Under the pieces are notes generated by a model. That model was not told where the DNA came from. It did not search any database and worked only from the letters and a program-made list of their open reading frames with translations. From the NCBI GenBank assembly GCA_902524845.1, contig CABZEW010000005.1, forward strand, positions 16,135 through 80,134: a stretch of 64,000 nt of DNA. The letters are read 5' to 3'. Shown piece by piece: positions 30,603-41,625 of this stretch; the stretch's first letter is position 1, and every line of letters begins with the position of its first letter. This DNA comes from an uncultured Alphaproteobacteria bacterium (GTDB taxonomy: Bacteria > Pseudomonadota > Alphaproteobacteria > Rhodobacterales > Rhodobacteraceae). The translations under genes were made by a program, and so were the position numbers.

Positions 30603-32114
30603 GTGAGAGAATTAAAAATGATTAGACTTTCCGCGCTGAATATCAAAGAGATTAATCGTAAAGGAAAATGGAAGTATAGCGATCCCGAGTTAACTGGTGT
30701 TGAAACCAGCTCACTTAGGATTGAAAATGGGCATATTTTTGTTGCCAAGCCAAGCAAAACCAAAAACATCCATGGAGCAACATTTTGTAATCAAGCTTTT
30801 AAAAAAGGTGCAAGGCTCGTTATCTCTGACATAGAAGGGTATCAATATGCTCTAACCATGGACTTGAATCCAGCTGTACCCTTTTTATTGGTTGAGAATC
30901 TTGGGGGCACATTGGATTACATTTGTGAGAAATTTTATCCAGAAAAACCAAATTTTGTTATGGGAATCACAGGAACAAATGGGAAAACATCCGTGGTAAA
31001 TTTCAGTCAACAACTTATTGAACAAAAAAATAAAGGATGCGTAACTATAGGGACCTTGGGAGTTGGCGGAGTTATAAATTTAACAACTCAAAATACTACA
31101 CCCGACCAACCCTTTATTTACAGAATTTTGCAAATGGCGAAGTCAAAGGGAGCAAATTATGCTCTTTTAGAGGTATCATCGCATGCTATAGCACAAGGGC
31201 GGGTAGACGGAGTTGCATTCAAGGTGTTCTGCTTCACAAATTTATCTCAAGATCATTTAGATTATCATAAGGACATGGGAACATACTTTCAATCTAAGTT
31301 GAGCATTCTTGACATATTGAGTTTGGATACAAAAATAATTGTAAATATCGACGATGAATATGGAAAACTATTTTTTGCTAAAGCAAAAAATATAGGTTTC
31401 AAAATTGAAACAATTGGTTTTAGCAATAAAGCAAATGTCAAGCTTAGGGTGCAACAAGGCACGTCTGATATTCAATCAGTTGAGATCATAAAAGGCGGAC
31501 TGAGCTATAGATTTAGAACAAATTTAATCGGCAAATTTCAGGTGCAAAATTTGGGAATGGCTTTACTTACATGTGAAACGTTTGGCTTTGAATTGGCTGA
31601 GCTGGTAAAGTATTGTAATTTTTTAAAACCGGTTCCTGGTAGATTAGAATTTGTTGGAAAAACAAACTTAGGAGCGTCTATATATATCGATTTCGCGCAT
31701 ACTCCAGATGGATTAAAGCACCTATTAGAAACCCTAAGAGCTTTAACAAAGGGTCGGTTAATTTTGGTTTTTGGTGCTGGAGGAGAAAGAGATAAAGACA
31801 AAAGGAAACCTATGGGAGCGATAGCGAATGAATATTGTGATATGATTTATGTCACAGACGATAATCCTCGTCATGAGGATGCTGCATTTATAAGGCAGCA
31901 AATTATTCAGGGCTGTCCAAGTGCCATTGAAATTGGAGATAGGTCGGATGCGATCAAAATAGCAATTAACAAAGCCAACTTCAATGATATAGTTATTATT
32001 GCTGGAAAAGGGCATGAACAGGAACAAATAGTCAAGGATAATTGTCTTCCTTTCAGTGACTTTGAGCAAGCTAGTACGGCGATCGAACTGATGGAGCGAA
32101 TTGTAAGTGGCTGA
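30603..32114 (+). CDS. murE: UDP-MurNAc-tripeptide synthetase MurE
   Basis: FVMGITGTNGKTSVVNF, LEVSSHAIAQGRVDG, DDNPRHEDA; start could be ATG at 30618. Confidence 0.95.
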   Translation: MRELKMIRLSALNIKEINRKGKWKYSDPELTGVETSSLRIENGHIFVAKPSKTKNIHGATFCNQAFKKGARLVISDIEGYQYALTMDLNPAVPFLLVENLGGTLDYICEKFYPEKPNFVMGITGTNGKTSVVNFSQQLIEQKNKGCVTIGTLGVGGVINLTTQNTTPDQPFIYRILQMAKSKGANYALLEVSSHAIAQGRVDGVAFKVFCFTNLSQDHLDYHKDMGTYFQSKLSILDILSLDTKIIVNIDDEYGKLFFAKAKNIGFKIETIGFSNKANVKLRVQQGTSDIQSVEIIKGGLSYRFRTNLIGKFQVQNLGMALLTCETFGFELAELVKYCNFLKPVPGRLEFVGKTNLGASIYIDFAHTPDGLKHLLETLRALTKGRLILVFGAGGERDKDKRKPMGAIANEYCDMIYVTDDNPRHEDAAFIRQQIIQGCPSAIEIGDRSDAIKIAINKANFNDIVIIAGKGHEQEQIVKDNCLPFSDFEQASTAIELMERIVSG

Positions 32115-33537
32115 GGTTTTATGGAATAAAGTTAAAGCCGAGGCTGCAACTTTGGGTCAATGCAAATCATTCTGGGAGGCTTCAGGCATATGTTATGATA
32201 CTAGGAGAATAAATGAAGGAGATTTGTTTATAGCTCTTCCTGGAAGAAGAGATGGTCATGATTTTGTTAAAGCGGCATTTGATCGAGGGGCTGCAGCTGC
32301 CATGGTCACCAAAATACCAATTGGTTTAGATGAAAAGGATAAATTACTAGTTGTCGACGACGTAATGAAGGCATTAGTCAGAATGGCAAAGATTGCGAGG
32401 AGTGAGACTGATGCAACTTTCATTGGAATTACAGGGACGTCTGGAAAAACTTCCACTAAGGACATGGGAGGTCTGGTGTTTCAAAGCTTTGGAAAAACCC
32501 ACTTTTCACAGAGAAGCTACAACAATATTTTGGGATGCTCGTTAACATTAGCTACCATACCAAAAAAAACTGATTATGTTCTGGTAGAAATTGGCACAAG
32601 TAACCTAGGAGAAATTGCAGCGTTGTCGCAGATGGTCAAACCTGACCATGTTATAATAACAGATGTATCAATTGGTCATATTGAAGGTCTAAAGTCTCTT
32701 GATAACATCGTCAAAGAGAAAGCTTCCATTTGTTTGGGACAAAAACAAAAAGGCACAGCAATTATACCCACTAGTATTGAAAGATTTGGCCAACTTAAGG
32801 AAAAAGTTGAGAGTTTTGGTTCAAGCGTGATCTCATTTGGAGAAGAGAAAAGCAGTGATGTGAGAATAAGCAATTCAGAAGTAGAAAGCACGGCTATTAC
32901 TGCAAGAATTTTAGATCAAGAACACAATTCATTGGATTTAAAGCTTAAAACTACTGGAAAGCATTATGTAAAAAATGCAGCAGCGCTGTTGACTCTAGTA
33001 GCTTCATTAAAGCTGAGCTCAGCTAAAGCAATCACAGCTCTAGAGAAGTGGACCCCTTCAGCTGGACGTGGCCAAGTTTCTGAAATAAAATTTAAGAAAG
33101 GTGAGCGTAGTATAGCTATACACCTTATAGACGAAAGCTATAACGCAAACCCCGGCTCAATAAGATGCTCCTTGGAAACTCTTGCTTGTATTTTCACAAA
33201 CAAAAAAAATACATGTCATCCTAATATGAGGATAGCGGTATTAGGAGACATGCTAGAACTTGGATCCTCAGAGGTAAAAGAGCATATGAATATATTGAAA
33301 TTTGCAAGACTGAGTCAGATTGATAAAATTTATTGTGTTGGTTCTAGAATGAGAAAGCTTTACGATGTGTTACCAATTTCTAAGCAGGGTTTTTGGACTG
33401 AAACCGCAGAAGAAATGCAACACGTTTTAGTTAATAAACTTAAAAACGGCGATATAGTAATGATAAAAGGCTCTTTCTCAATGAGGATGGGTAATATAGT
33501 AAGCGAGTTGAAAAGACTTAACAATCTAGAGTTTTAG
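32107..33537 (+). CDS. murF: UDP-MurNAc-tripeptide-D-Ala-D-Ala ligase MurF
   Basis: CYDTRRINEGDLFIALPGRRDGHDFV, FIGITGTSGKTSTKDM, DESYNANPGSIRCSLE; GTG start overlapping murE. Confidence 0.95.
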   Translation: MAEVLWNKVKAEAATLGQCKSFWEASGICYDTRRINEGDLFIALPGRRDGHDFVKAAFDRGAAAAMVTKIPIGLDEKDKLLVVDDVMKALVRMAKIARSETDATFIGITGTSGKTSTKDMGGLVFQSFGKTHFSQRSYNNILGCSLTLATIPKKTDYVLVEIGTSNLGEIAALSQMVKPDHVIITDVSIGHIEGLKSLDNIVKEKASICLGQKQKGTAIIPTSIERFGQLKEKVESFGSSVISFGEEKSSDVRISNSEVESTAITARILDQEHNSLDLKLKTTGKHYVKNAAALLTLVASLKLSSAKAITALEKWTPSAGRGQVSEIKFKKGERSIAIHLIDESYNANPGSIRCSLETLACIFTNKKNTCHPNMRIAVLGDMLELGSSEVKEHMNILKFARLSQIDKIYCVGSRMRKLYDVLPISKQGFWTETAEEMQHVLVNKLKNGDIVMIKGSFSMRMGNIVSELKRLNNLEF

Positions 33538-33539
33538 CA

Positions 33540-34625
33540 ATGTTATATTTTTTGAGTTTTTTATCAGATGGTGGAGATGTCTTTAACCTATTCCGTTATA
33601 TAACTTTTAGAGCAGGGGGTGCTTTTTTTACAGCGCTCATAATATTTTTTACGTTTGGTAGGTACAGCATAAATTTTTTAAAAAAACTTCAAAAAGAGGG
33701 TCAACCAATCAGAAAAGATGGACCACAGGAGCACATTATTAAAAAAGCTGGCACTCCTACGATGGGGGGGGTGATCATATTGTTGGGGGTAACTGTTTCT
33801 ACTATCCTATGGGCTCGCCTAGATAATCAGTATGTTTGGATTATATTATTTGTGACTTTCTCTTTTGGTATCATAGGGTTGATCGATGACTATATTAAGG
33901 TCACTAAAAAAAGTTATGGGGGGCTTTCAGGTCGCCTGAGATTGATGTTTGGGTTTTTGATAGCTTTTATCGCGGTCTACTTCATTCAGGTCCAACATCT
34001 AGATGACTTAAATAGATCTTTGGCCTTACCCATTTTCAAAGATCATTTGGTATTTATGGGAGCTCTTTTTTTCCCTTTTGCTATGATCGTGGTTGTTGGC
34101 TCCGCTAATGCTGTTAACTTGACAGACGGATTGGATGGATTGGCAATAATGCCAGTCATAATAGCAGGAGCATCGTTAGGTATAATTGCTTACATAGTTG
34201 GCAGAGCTGATTATTCTTCATATCTGGATATTCACTACATTAGAGGGGGTGGTGAGATTCTTATATTTTCTTCTGCTTTAATAGGTAGTGGATTGGGGTT
34301 TTTATGGTACAACGCCCCGCCGGCGGCAGTTTTCATGGGAGATACTGGATCATTATCTCTTGGTTCGGCGCTAGGCTGCATAGCGGTATCAATAAAACAT
34401 GAACTTGTCTTATTTATAGTTGGTGGATTATTCGTCATCGAGACGCTTTCTGTTATTATACAAGTTTTGTTTTTTAAGATTACAGGAAAACGAGTTTTTC
34501 TGATGGCACCCATTCATCACCATTTTGAAAAACTGGGTTGGTCTGAGTCCCAGATCGTTATAAGGTTCTGGATTATTGCTGTCATATTAGCTGCTCTTGG
34601 AATGGCAACTCTTAAACTTCGGTAG
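33540..34625 (+). CDS. mraY: Phospho-N-acetylmuramoyl-pentapeptide-transferase MraY
   Basis: KKAGTPTMGGVIIL, FGIIGLIDDYIKV, NAVNLTDGLDGLAIMP, VFMGDTGSLSLGSALG, MAPIHHHFEKLGWSE. Confidence 0.97.
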   Translation: MLYFLSFLSDGGDVFNLFRYITFRAGGAFFTALIIFFTFGRYSINFLKKLQKEGQPIRKDGPQEHIIKKAGTPTMGGVIILLGVTVSTILWARLDNQYVWIILFVTFSFGIIGLIDDYIKVTKKSYGGLSGRLRLMFGFLIAFIAVYFIQVQHLDDLNRSLALPIFKDHLVFMGALFFPFAMIVVVGSANAVNLTDGLDGLAIMPVIIAGASLGIIAYIVGRADYSSYLDIHYIRGGGEILIFSSALIGSGLGFLWYNAPPAAVFMGDTGSLSLGSALGCIAVSIKHELVLFIVGGLFVIETLSVIIQVLFFKITGKRVFLMAPIHHHFEKLGWSESQIVIRFWIIAVILAALGMATLKLR

Positions 34626-34626
34626 C

Positions 34627-36027
34627 ATGCTAAATTCACACAACTTGAGAAATAAAAAAGTCGGGATCCTGGGCCTTGGAAAAACAGGTTTGTCTGTTAT
34701 AAAGGCAATGGAGCAAGCTGGCGCTTTGCTCACATGCTGGGATGATGAGAAAGAAAAGAGGGTTAGTTTAGGAGGAAGTAATGTCACAGTTAAGAATCTC
34801 AATAATAAAAACTTACTCAGGAAGTTAGATCTTCTAGTTGTCAGCCCAGGTATTCCTCATTTATACCCCAAGCCGCATCCAGTGGTCAGATTGGCATATG
34901 AATTAAACATAAGGATAGACAATGATATTGGGCTTTTTTTTTCAAGGCATATTCAAGATGAATATGAAACTTTCAGTAACCCGCCTAAGATCATCGCGAT
35001 AACCGGATCAAATGGAAAATCTACAGCAACTGCGTTAGCTGGTCACGTGTTCTCTAAAGTTTTTAGAGATGTAGAAATCGGAGGAAATATTGGCAAACCT
35101 GTGTTAGAATTAAGCCCCCTTAGGGATGGTTCTGTGAGGATCCTAGAACTCTCGTCCTATCAGATAGAGTTAGCGAAAAATTTAGCCCCAAACTTTGCCG
35201 CTTTCATTAATTTCTCTTCAGACCATGGTCAGAGACACGGGGGGCTCGGCGGCTATTTTTATGCTAAAGCACGCTTATTTTTGGAAAACTTAACAGAAAT
35301 GTCGGTTGTTAACATTGATACTGCTGAGGGATTGTTTTTATATCAGCGACTTAGCTCAACAGATAATAAAATCATTGCCATAACTAGTAAAGTAGACGTC
35401 AAAGATTATCAATGGGCTATCAGCCTTAAAGGATGTTTCATCACAGAATGGCAAAAGGGCCGGCAAGTCTTTTCCTATGATTTAAGAAATTTAGATAGTA
35501 GTTTAATTATATTGCGAGAAAGTATTCTAGTTGTGTACGCATTGGCAAGATCATATGGTATGGCTCCTAAAAGTATTCTAATTAATTGCCTTGAGTTTAT
35601 TCCGCTTAAGCACAGGAATCAGGAGGTGGATGTTATTGAGGGTGTAGCTTTTATAAACGATAGCAAATCTACAAATGTTGATGCAACTAAACATGCCTTA
35701 AAATTTTATAAAAATGTCCATTTGATTGTAGGAGGGCAAGCAAAAGAAAATAATTTTGATCAACTTCAAGAAGGTATGGAAAATGTTTCCCGGATCTACT
35801 CCATGGGAGAGGCAGCTTCGCTTATAGCAAGGAGCTTCCAAAGTTATAAATTGGAGCAATTTATGACCTTGGATAAGGCTCTTGAGAAAGCAATAAGTTA
35901 TTCCAGGGAAGGAGATACAATTTTATTTTCACCAGCTTGCGCTAGTTTTGATCAATACTTGAATTTTGAAGAGCGAGGCGATCATTTTATCTCCCTAGTT
36001 GAGCATCATAGAAAAAATTTAATTTAG
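34627..36027 (+). CDS. murD: UDP-MurNAc-L-Ala-D-Glu ligase MurD
   Basis: VGILGLGKTGLSVIKAM, IIAITGSNGKSTATALAG, AFINDSKSTNVDATKHAL; ATG at 34627 preferred over 34597 (inside mraY). Confidence 0.95.
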   Translation: MLNSHNLRNKKVGILGLGKTGLSVIKAMEQAGALLTCWDDEKEKRVSLGGSNVTVKNLNNKNLLRKLDLLVVSPGIPHLYPKPHPVVRLAYELNIRIDNDIGLFFSRHIQDEYETFSNPPKIIAITGSNGKSTATALAGHVFSKVFRDVEIGGNIGKPVLELSPLRDGSVRILELSSYQIELAKNLAPNFAAFINFSSDHGQRHGGLGGYFYAKARLFLENLTEMSVVNIDTAEGLFLYQRLSSTDNKIIAITSKVDVKDYQWAISLKGCFITEWQKGRQVFSYDLRNLDSSLIILRESILVVYALARSYGMAPKSILINCLEFIPLKHRNQEVDVIEGVAFINDSKSTNVDATKHALKFYKNVHLIVGGQAKENNFDQLQEGMENVSRIYSMGEAASLIARSFQSYKLEQFMTLDKALEKAISYSREGDTILFSPACASFDQYLNFEERGDHFISLVEHHRKNLI

Positions 36028-36081
36028 TTTGTCTTTTAAGTGCAAGTAATGCTAGTCTCAATTTAAAAAAGAGCAGTTACA

Positions 36082-37242
36082 ATGACAGATATTATACACG
36101 GTAGCCCAAGGGCTCTTCCCGTAGATAATCCATTTTTTCGTTGGTGGCTATCGATTGATCAATGGACTTTGTTAGCGACTTTAGGCCTCATTGTAGTAGG
36201 ATTACTGATGTCAATGGCTGGCTCAGTGCCTCTCGCAGACTCTAATGATATGCCCACTTTTTACTACGTTTACAGGCACGCTATTTACGCAGTTATTTCA
36301 TTTTTTCTAATTATTTTTTTATCCACAATGAGCTTACCACTTATACGAAGATTTGGAATAGTAGGATTTTTTTTGGTGGTTTTTGCACTTGTACTTCTTC
36401 CAATTTTTGGGACAGATTTTGGAAAAGGAGCAGTAAGATGGTACTCTTTAACTTGGATAACAATTCAACCTTCTGAATATTTAAAGCCATTTTTTGTGGT
36501 TTTTGTATCTTGGATTGTCGCGGGGAACATAAATAGTAATCCACGAGCGGCGCTTATTTTATCCTTTTTTTCAATGTCGGTCTGTGTGTTTTTACTGACA
36601 TTGCAGCCAGACCTTGGTCAGACAGTGGTTTTAATAGGGTGCTGGGTTTTGATCCATTTTGTCGTTGGAGTGTCTTGGCTGTTCTCTGCGGCTTTTTTCA
36701 CTTTTGTCGCCAGTATCGCTTTTATATTTTATCAATTCTCCAACCATGTGGCGATCAGATTAAAGACCTTTTTTTCAAACGTCATTGAACCAACATCTCA
36801 AATGGGTTTAGTTGAACAGGCAATCCACGCCGGGGGTTTTCTTGGCGTTGGTGCTGGAAATGGAAAAATTAAGTGGAGCCTGCCTGATGCGCATACTGAT
36901 TTTATCATCGCGGTAGCAATTGAAGAATTTGGTCTTATCGTGTTTTTTTTAGTCTTGACACTTTTTATAATTATATTGTTGAGAACATTATCGAGGTTGC
37001 TACTGGAAAGAAATCCGTTTCTATTATTGGTTGGCCTGGGATTGTTGACGATTATTCAGACACAGGCACTTATTAATTTAGGGGTTGCAGCGCGGTTGCT
37101 TCCAACAAAGGGCATGACACTACCATTTATAAGCTATGGAGGGTCTTCGATGGTTGCTATGGGAATATTAATGGGTCTCCTACTTAACGTTACTAGGCGT
37201 AGAACCACTGAGAACATAGATAGTTTCATGGGTGGCACTTGA
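36082..37242 (+). CDS. ftsW: Peptidoglycan glycosyltransferase FtsW
   Basis: 386 aa polytopic SEDS protein; GKGAVRWYSL, QPSEYLKPFFV, PDAHTDFIIAVAIEEFG, GMTLPFISYGGSSMVAMG. Confidence 0.96.
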   Translation: MTDIIHGSPRALPVDNPFFRWWLSIDQWTLLATLGLIVVGLLMSMAGSVPLADSNDMPTFYYVYRHAIYAVISFFLIIFLSTMSLPLIRRFGIVGFFLVVFALVLLPIFGTDFGKGAVRWYSLTWITIQPSEYLKPFFVVFVSWIVAGNINSNPRAALILSFFSMSVCVFLLTLQPDLGQTVVLIGCWVLIHFVVGVSWLFSAAFFTFVASIAFIFYQFSNHVAIRLKTFFSNVIEPTSQMGLVEQAIHAGGFLGVGAGNGKIKWSLPDAHTDFIIAVAIEEFGLIVFFLVLTLFIIILLRTLSRLLLERNPFLLLVGLGLLTIIQTQALINLGVAARLLPTKGMTLPFISYGGSSMVAMGILMGLLLNVTRRRTTENIDSFMGGT

Positions 37243-38348
37243 TGAGTAAGAAGGGTGTTTGCGTATTATCAACTGGGGGTACTGGAGGTCATGTGTTACC
37301 TTGTGTCGCCTTGGCAAGTGAGCTTAATCATATCGGATGGGAGGTTATAATCTTTTCCGATGTAAGAGGGCTACAGTTCTTGGATCAAAATTCAAGGCAA
37401 TACTCAATAGAAGTCATCAATATTTCTTCTGAAACATTATCGCTTCAAAAAAAAATTATAGAATTGTCTTATCAAGTACCCCTTGCAGCTCTGCGTGCAG
37501 GGAAAATAATGGTTCGCAAAAAGCCGAAAATGGTAGTGGGTTTTGGAGGACTTTCAACTTTCCCAATTCTGTTGATGTCAGTTCTACTCAAGATACCCCT
37601 GTTCATTCAGGAACAGAATGCAGTTCTAGGAAGAGTAAATAGATTGTTTCAAAGGTTCAGCAGAACAGTCTTTTGCCATTTCTCAAATACTTTGTTTTTG
37701 GACCCCAAAAAGGGCTTGAATACTGGTAACCCAATAAGAAATAAAGTCCTAGAAAAGTCTAATTCCCAGTACTTAGTGCCAGGCCCTTGGCCTATTACAT
37801 TATTGGTGCTTGGAGGATCGCAAGGCGCAGGGTTACTTTCTGATGTAATTCCAATCTCTATAGGAATGCTCCCAAAAAAAACTCAAGAGAGATTAACAAT
37901 ATTTCATCAGGCAAGAAAAGCCGATATTGAACACGTTACATCGGCGTACAGAAATATGGGCATGAGAGCCTATGTTCAACCATTTTTTGAAGATGTCGAT
38001 AGGCTGATTTCAGAGGCTCAGTTAATAGTTTGTAGAGCTGGTTCTAATACACTAGCCGATATTTCGATTGTTGGAAGACCAGCAATCCTTATACCTTTAA
38101 AACACGCCAAGGACGATCACCAACTTCATAATGCTAAAAAATTTGCTAATGAGGGAGCAGCAATAGTTCTTGAAGAAAGCCCAAATCTCATGGAAGAGGT
38201 GTCTGAAAAGTTGCGGCTCATTTTTAAATCTCCTTCAAAAGCTAGAGCTATGGCTTACCAAGCAATGGAGCAAGGTAAACCGAATGCTTCAAAAAACATA
38301 ATCAATATAATTGAAGTATCTTTGGGAGATAACAATGCTAGCTACTAG
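37242..38348 (+). CDS. murG: UDP-GlcNAc:lipid I transferase MurG
   Basis: VLSTGGTGGHVLPCVALA, GFGGLSTFPILLM, IQEQNAVLGRVNRLF, LVLGGSQGAGLLSD. Confidence 0.95.
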   Translation: MSKKGVCVLSTGGTGGHVLPCVALASELNHIGWEVIIFSDVRGLQFLDQNSRQYSIEVINISSETLSLQKKIIELSYQVPLAALRAGKIMVRKKPKMVVGFGGLSTFPILLMSVLLKIPLFIQEQNAVLGRVNRLFQRFSRTVFCHFSNTLFLDPKKGLNTGNPIRNKVLEKSNSQYLVPGPWPITLLVLGGSQGAGLLSDVIPISIGMLPKKTQERLTIFHQARKADIEHVTSAYRNMGMRAYVQPFFEDVDRLISEAQLIVCRAGSNTLADISIVGRPAILIPLKHAKDDHQLHNAKKFANEGAAIVLEESPNLMEEVSEKLRLIFKSPSKARAMAYQAMEQGKPNASKNIINIIEVSLGDNNASY

Positions 38349-39750
38349 ACTACCGTTAAATTTGGGGTCAGTGCATTTTGTTGGAATTGGTGGCATAGGA
38401 ATGTCTGGGATTGCAGAGGTTCTTGTCAATCTTGGGTACTCAATTCAAGGTTCTGATATAAAGAGAACAAAGATAACTGATAGACTATTATCTCTAGGTG
38501 TAAAGATTTTTTATGAGCATAAGGCAGAGAACGTTAGAAATTGTGCTGTTGTCGTTATTTCTTCCGCTATAACACAAGAAAATGTAGAATTAAATTTTGC
38601 AAAACAGCTTGCTATACCAATAGTTTCTAGAGCAGAAATGCTGGCAGAATTGATGAGAATGAAGTTAAATGTAGTAGTTGCTGGATCTCATGGAAAGACA
38701 ACAACTACGTCCCTTGTCGCTTCAATAACAGAGCTAGGTAATCTGGACCCGACTGTTATTAACGGAGGAGTAATAAAAGCATATGGTTCTAATGCTAGGC
38801 TCGGAGAGGGAGAGTGGATGGTAGTAGAAGCAGATGAAAGTGATGGATCATTTAACAAATTGCCCGTGACCATCGGTATAGTGACCAACATTGATAAAGA
38901 GCACTTAGATCACTATGGCAATTTTTCAAACTTAAAAAGCGCTTTTGAAAAATTTATCTCAAGTATTCCATTCTATGGAGTGGCGGTTTGTTGTATCGAT
39001 AATAAGCATGTCGCTAATGTGATATCAAAAGTCAATGATCGCAAAATTATTACTTACGGATTTTCGGAAAAGGCAGATGTCACAATAAGGAATTTAAGAA
39101 TTAACGATATAGGCACAAGCTTCGACCTAGATGATAAGATTGCTAATATTTACTTGAGAGATTTTTATTTGCCAATGATAGGTCAACACAACGCACTAAA
39201 TGCTTGTGCCGCTATTTTAGCAGCTTCAAATTTATCAATCCCGCTAAGGTTTATTAAGAGCGCTTTGGCCAACTTTGAGGGGGTATCAAGACGTTTTTCA
39301 AGGATAGGCTATTTCAATGGTGCCACGATAATAGATGACTATGCACATCATCCTGCAGAAATCGAAGCTGTAATTTCTGCTGCTAAGAAAATTGCAAAAA
39401 AAAGAATAATAGTAGTCCATCAGCCCCACAGGTTTTCAAGGTTGAGGTCACTGTTCACAGACTTCAAGAAATGCTTTGGAGGTGCTGACATTCTTGGTAT
39501 AACACCTGTTTTTGCAGCCGGTGAGCCTAAGATTCATGGTTTTGATAGTGAAGCTTTGATCAAATCCTTTATGAAAAGTGACAGACAAAAGATTGAGTAC
39601 ATTAAGGATGAAGGTTCCTTTAGTCAGTTTTTAAAAAATAACTGTGATGATGGTGATATTTTTTTAACATTGGGGGCTGGTAATATAACTAATTGGGTTA
39701 ATAACCTATCTTATGTGACTGATAAACCAGGACATGAAGACAATGAGTGA
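38335..39750 (+). CDS. murC: UDP-MurNAc-L-alanine ligase MurC
   Basis: VHFVGIGGIGMSGIAEVL, VVAGSHGKTTTTSLVAS, VVEADESDGSF, DDYAHHPAEIEAVI; ATG at 38335 preferred over 38311. Confidence 0.96.
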   Translation: MLATRLPLNLGSVHFVGIGGIGMSGIAEVLVNLGYSIQGSDIKRTKITDRLLSLGVKIFYEHKAENVRNCAVVVISSAITQENVELNFAKQLAIPIVSRAEMLAELMRMKLNVVVAGSHGKTTTTSLVASITELGNLDPTVINGGVIKAYGSNARLGEGEWMVVEADESDGSFNKLPVTIGIVTNIDKEHLDHYGNFSNLKSAFEKFISSIPFYGVAVCCIDNKHVANVISKVNDRKIITYGFSEKADVTIRNLRINDIGTSFDLDDKIANIYLRDFYLPMIGQHNALNACAAILAASNLSIPLRFIKSALANFEGVSRRFSRIGYFNGATIIDDYAHHPAEIEAVISAAKKIAKKRIIVVHQPHRFSRLRSLFTDFKKCFGGADILGITPVFAAGEPKIHGFDSEALIKSFMKSDRQKIEYIKDEGSFSQFLKNNCDDGDIFLTLGAGNITNWVNNLSYVTDKPGHEDNE

Positions 39751-40690
39751 AGTTGCTTTTTTTGATGAAAATGAATTTTTAGGATCAATAAATTATTCAT
39801 TTCCTTTATCAAAAATTAGTTGGTTAAAAGTTGGTGGTCCAGTAGATGTTTTATTTAGACCAAGGAATTTGGATGATTTATCTAGGTTCTTATCCCGCGT
39901 ACCTGTCTCAGTTCAAGTTATGCCCATAGGAGCGTGTTCGAACCTTTTAGTAAGAGATGGGGGACTTTCAGGAATTGTAATCAAGCTAGGTCGAAATTTT
40001 TCTGAAATTGAAGTAAAGGGTGAACAAGTTAAGCTTGGGGCTGCCAATTTTAGCCCTAAGGTTGCTGTGAGTTTATCCGAACAAGGTTATGATTTATCTT
40101 TTTTAAGAACAATTCCCGGAACAATAGGAGGAGCAATAGCCATGAACGCTGGCTGTTATGGCAAATATATTGGAGATTACGTGCAGAGCATAGAGGGGGT
40201 TGATAAGGCTGGAAAATATATTCGGGTGAGTCGAAAAAACCTTGAGTTTCAATACCGCACTTGTAAGTTGCCAAAAAATTTTATTGTTACCTCAGCTGTT
40301 GTTAGGCCAATAAGGACGAAAACTGACACAATTAAAAAGAAAATGACAGAGATGTTGTCCAAAAGAGAAAAGACACAACCCATTAAGAAAGCTACTTGTG
40401 GCTCAACTTTCAAAAACCCCGATGGAAAGTCATCACTTATGCTAGAGGAGATAACTGAATTAAAAGCATGGAGATTGATTGATAATGCAGGATTAAGGGG
40501 TAAAAAAATAGGAAGAGCAATGGTGTCAAATAAGCATCCTAATTTTTTAATAAATATGGGAGGTGCAACTGCTCATGACATAGAAGCACTGGGAGAGCAT
40601 GTTAGGGAAGCAGTTTATGAAAAATATAAAGTTATGCTTGATTGGGAGGTAATCAGGGTTGGGAGAAATAAGCTTGAACAGAATAGTTAA
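39734..40690 (+). CDS. murB: UDP-N-acetylenolpyruvoylglucosamine reductase MurB
   Basis: SWLKVGGPVDVLFRPRN, PIGACSNLLVRDGGLSGIVIKLG, FLRTIPGTIGGAIAMNAGCYG, CGSTFKNPDG. Confidence 0.95.
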   Translation: MKTMSEVAFFDENEFLGSINYSFPLSKISWLKVGGPVDVLFRPRNLDDLSRFLSRVPVSVQVMPIGACSNLLVRDGGLSGIVIKLGRNFSEIEVKGEQVKLGAANFSPKVAVSLSEQGYDLSFLRTIPGTIGGAIAMNAGCYGKYIGDYVQSIEGVDKAGKYIRVSRKNLEFQYRTCKLPKNFIVTSAVVRPIRTKTDTIKKKMTEMLSKREKTQPIKKATCGSTFKNPDGKSSLMLEEITELKAWRLIDNAGLRGKKIGRAMVSNKHPNFLINMGGATAHDIEALGEHVREAVYEKYKVMLDWEVIRVGRNKLEQNS

Positions 40691-41618
40691 ACCGAAAAAT
40701 ATCTCTAAAGTTTTAGTATTACAGGGAGGAGTTTCAGAAGAGAAAGAGGTATCTAATTCAACTGCTACAAGTTGCATAGAGGCACTTAAAAAAATAAAGT
40801 TTGATGTTGAAGCGATAAGTGTTAATTCAACTAACGTGCATAAAATAGCTGAAGTGGTTAAAGTTAACAATCCTGATGTTATATTTAATGCCTTACATGG
40901 TGGCATCGGAGAGAATGGGACTATTCAGGGTTTATTTGAGACACTGAGGATTCCGTACACGCACTCTGGAGTTTTATCCTCAGCCATTGCAATGGATAAA
41001 TTTATCTCAAAAAAAATATTCAAGTCATCTGGATTACCAGTAATAGAGGGTCTGCTCTTGAATGGACAAGATCAATTAAAAGGAATGCCCATTGATCCTC
41101 CATTTGTAATAAAGCCAAACAATGGAGGCTCTTCTGTTGGAATTCAATTTATTAGACATAACGAACAAATTGACGACGTTACGCCACTTCGTGCAAATGG
41201 AGGTAGGAAGTATCTTTTGGAGAAGTATATTCCTGGAAGAGAGTTGACAGTAGCTGTTCTTAATGGAAAGCCACTGACCGTTACTGACATCGTAACTGAA
41301 AATTGGTATAATTATGATGCAAAATATAGAGATGGTGGCTCTGAGCATGTAATTCCTGCAAATATTCCGCAAGACATATTCCAATTGTGTATAAAGTACG
41401 CAGTTAGGGCACATCACTCTTTGGCTTGCAGAGGTATCACCCGTTCAGATTTTAGATGGAATGAAAAAAAAGGGAAGGAAGGTTTGTATATATTAGAGCT
41501 AAATACTCAGCCGGGAATGACTAAAACTTCTCTTGTTCCTGAACAGGCAAAATATGTTGGTTTGGATTTACAACAACTTTGCTTGGAATTAGTCAAAGAT
41601 GCATCGTGTAATAAATAG
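40659..41618 (+). CDS. ddl: D-alanine-D-alanine ligase
   Basis: VLVLQGGVSEEKEVSNSTATSCIEAL, NALHGGIGENGTIQGLFE, PFVIKPNNGGSSVGIQF, ILELNTQPGMTKTSLVPEQA. Start may be TTG at 40674 (GGGAG upstream). Confidence 0.94.
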   Translation: MGEISLNRIVKPKNISKVLVLQGGVSEEKEVSNSTATSCIEALKKIKFDVEAISVNSTNVHKIAEVVKVNNPDVIFNALHGGIGENGTIQGLFETLRIPYTHSGVLSSAIAMDKFISKKIFKSSGLPVIEGLLLNGQDQLKGMPIDPPFVIKPNNGGSSVGIQFIRHNEQIDDVTPLRANGGRKYLLEKYIPGRELTVAVLNGKPLTVTDIVTENWYNYDAKYRDGGSEHVIPANIPQDIFQLCIKYAVRAHHSLACRGITRSDFRWNEKKGKEGLYILELNTQPGMTKTSLVPEQAKYVGLDLQQLCLELVKDASCNK

Positions 41619-41625
41619 GTAAAAG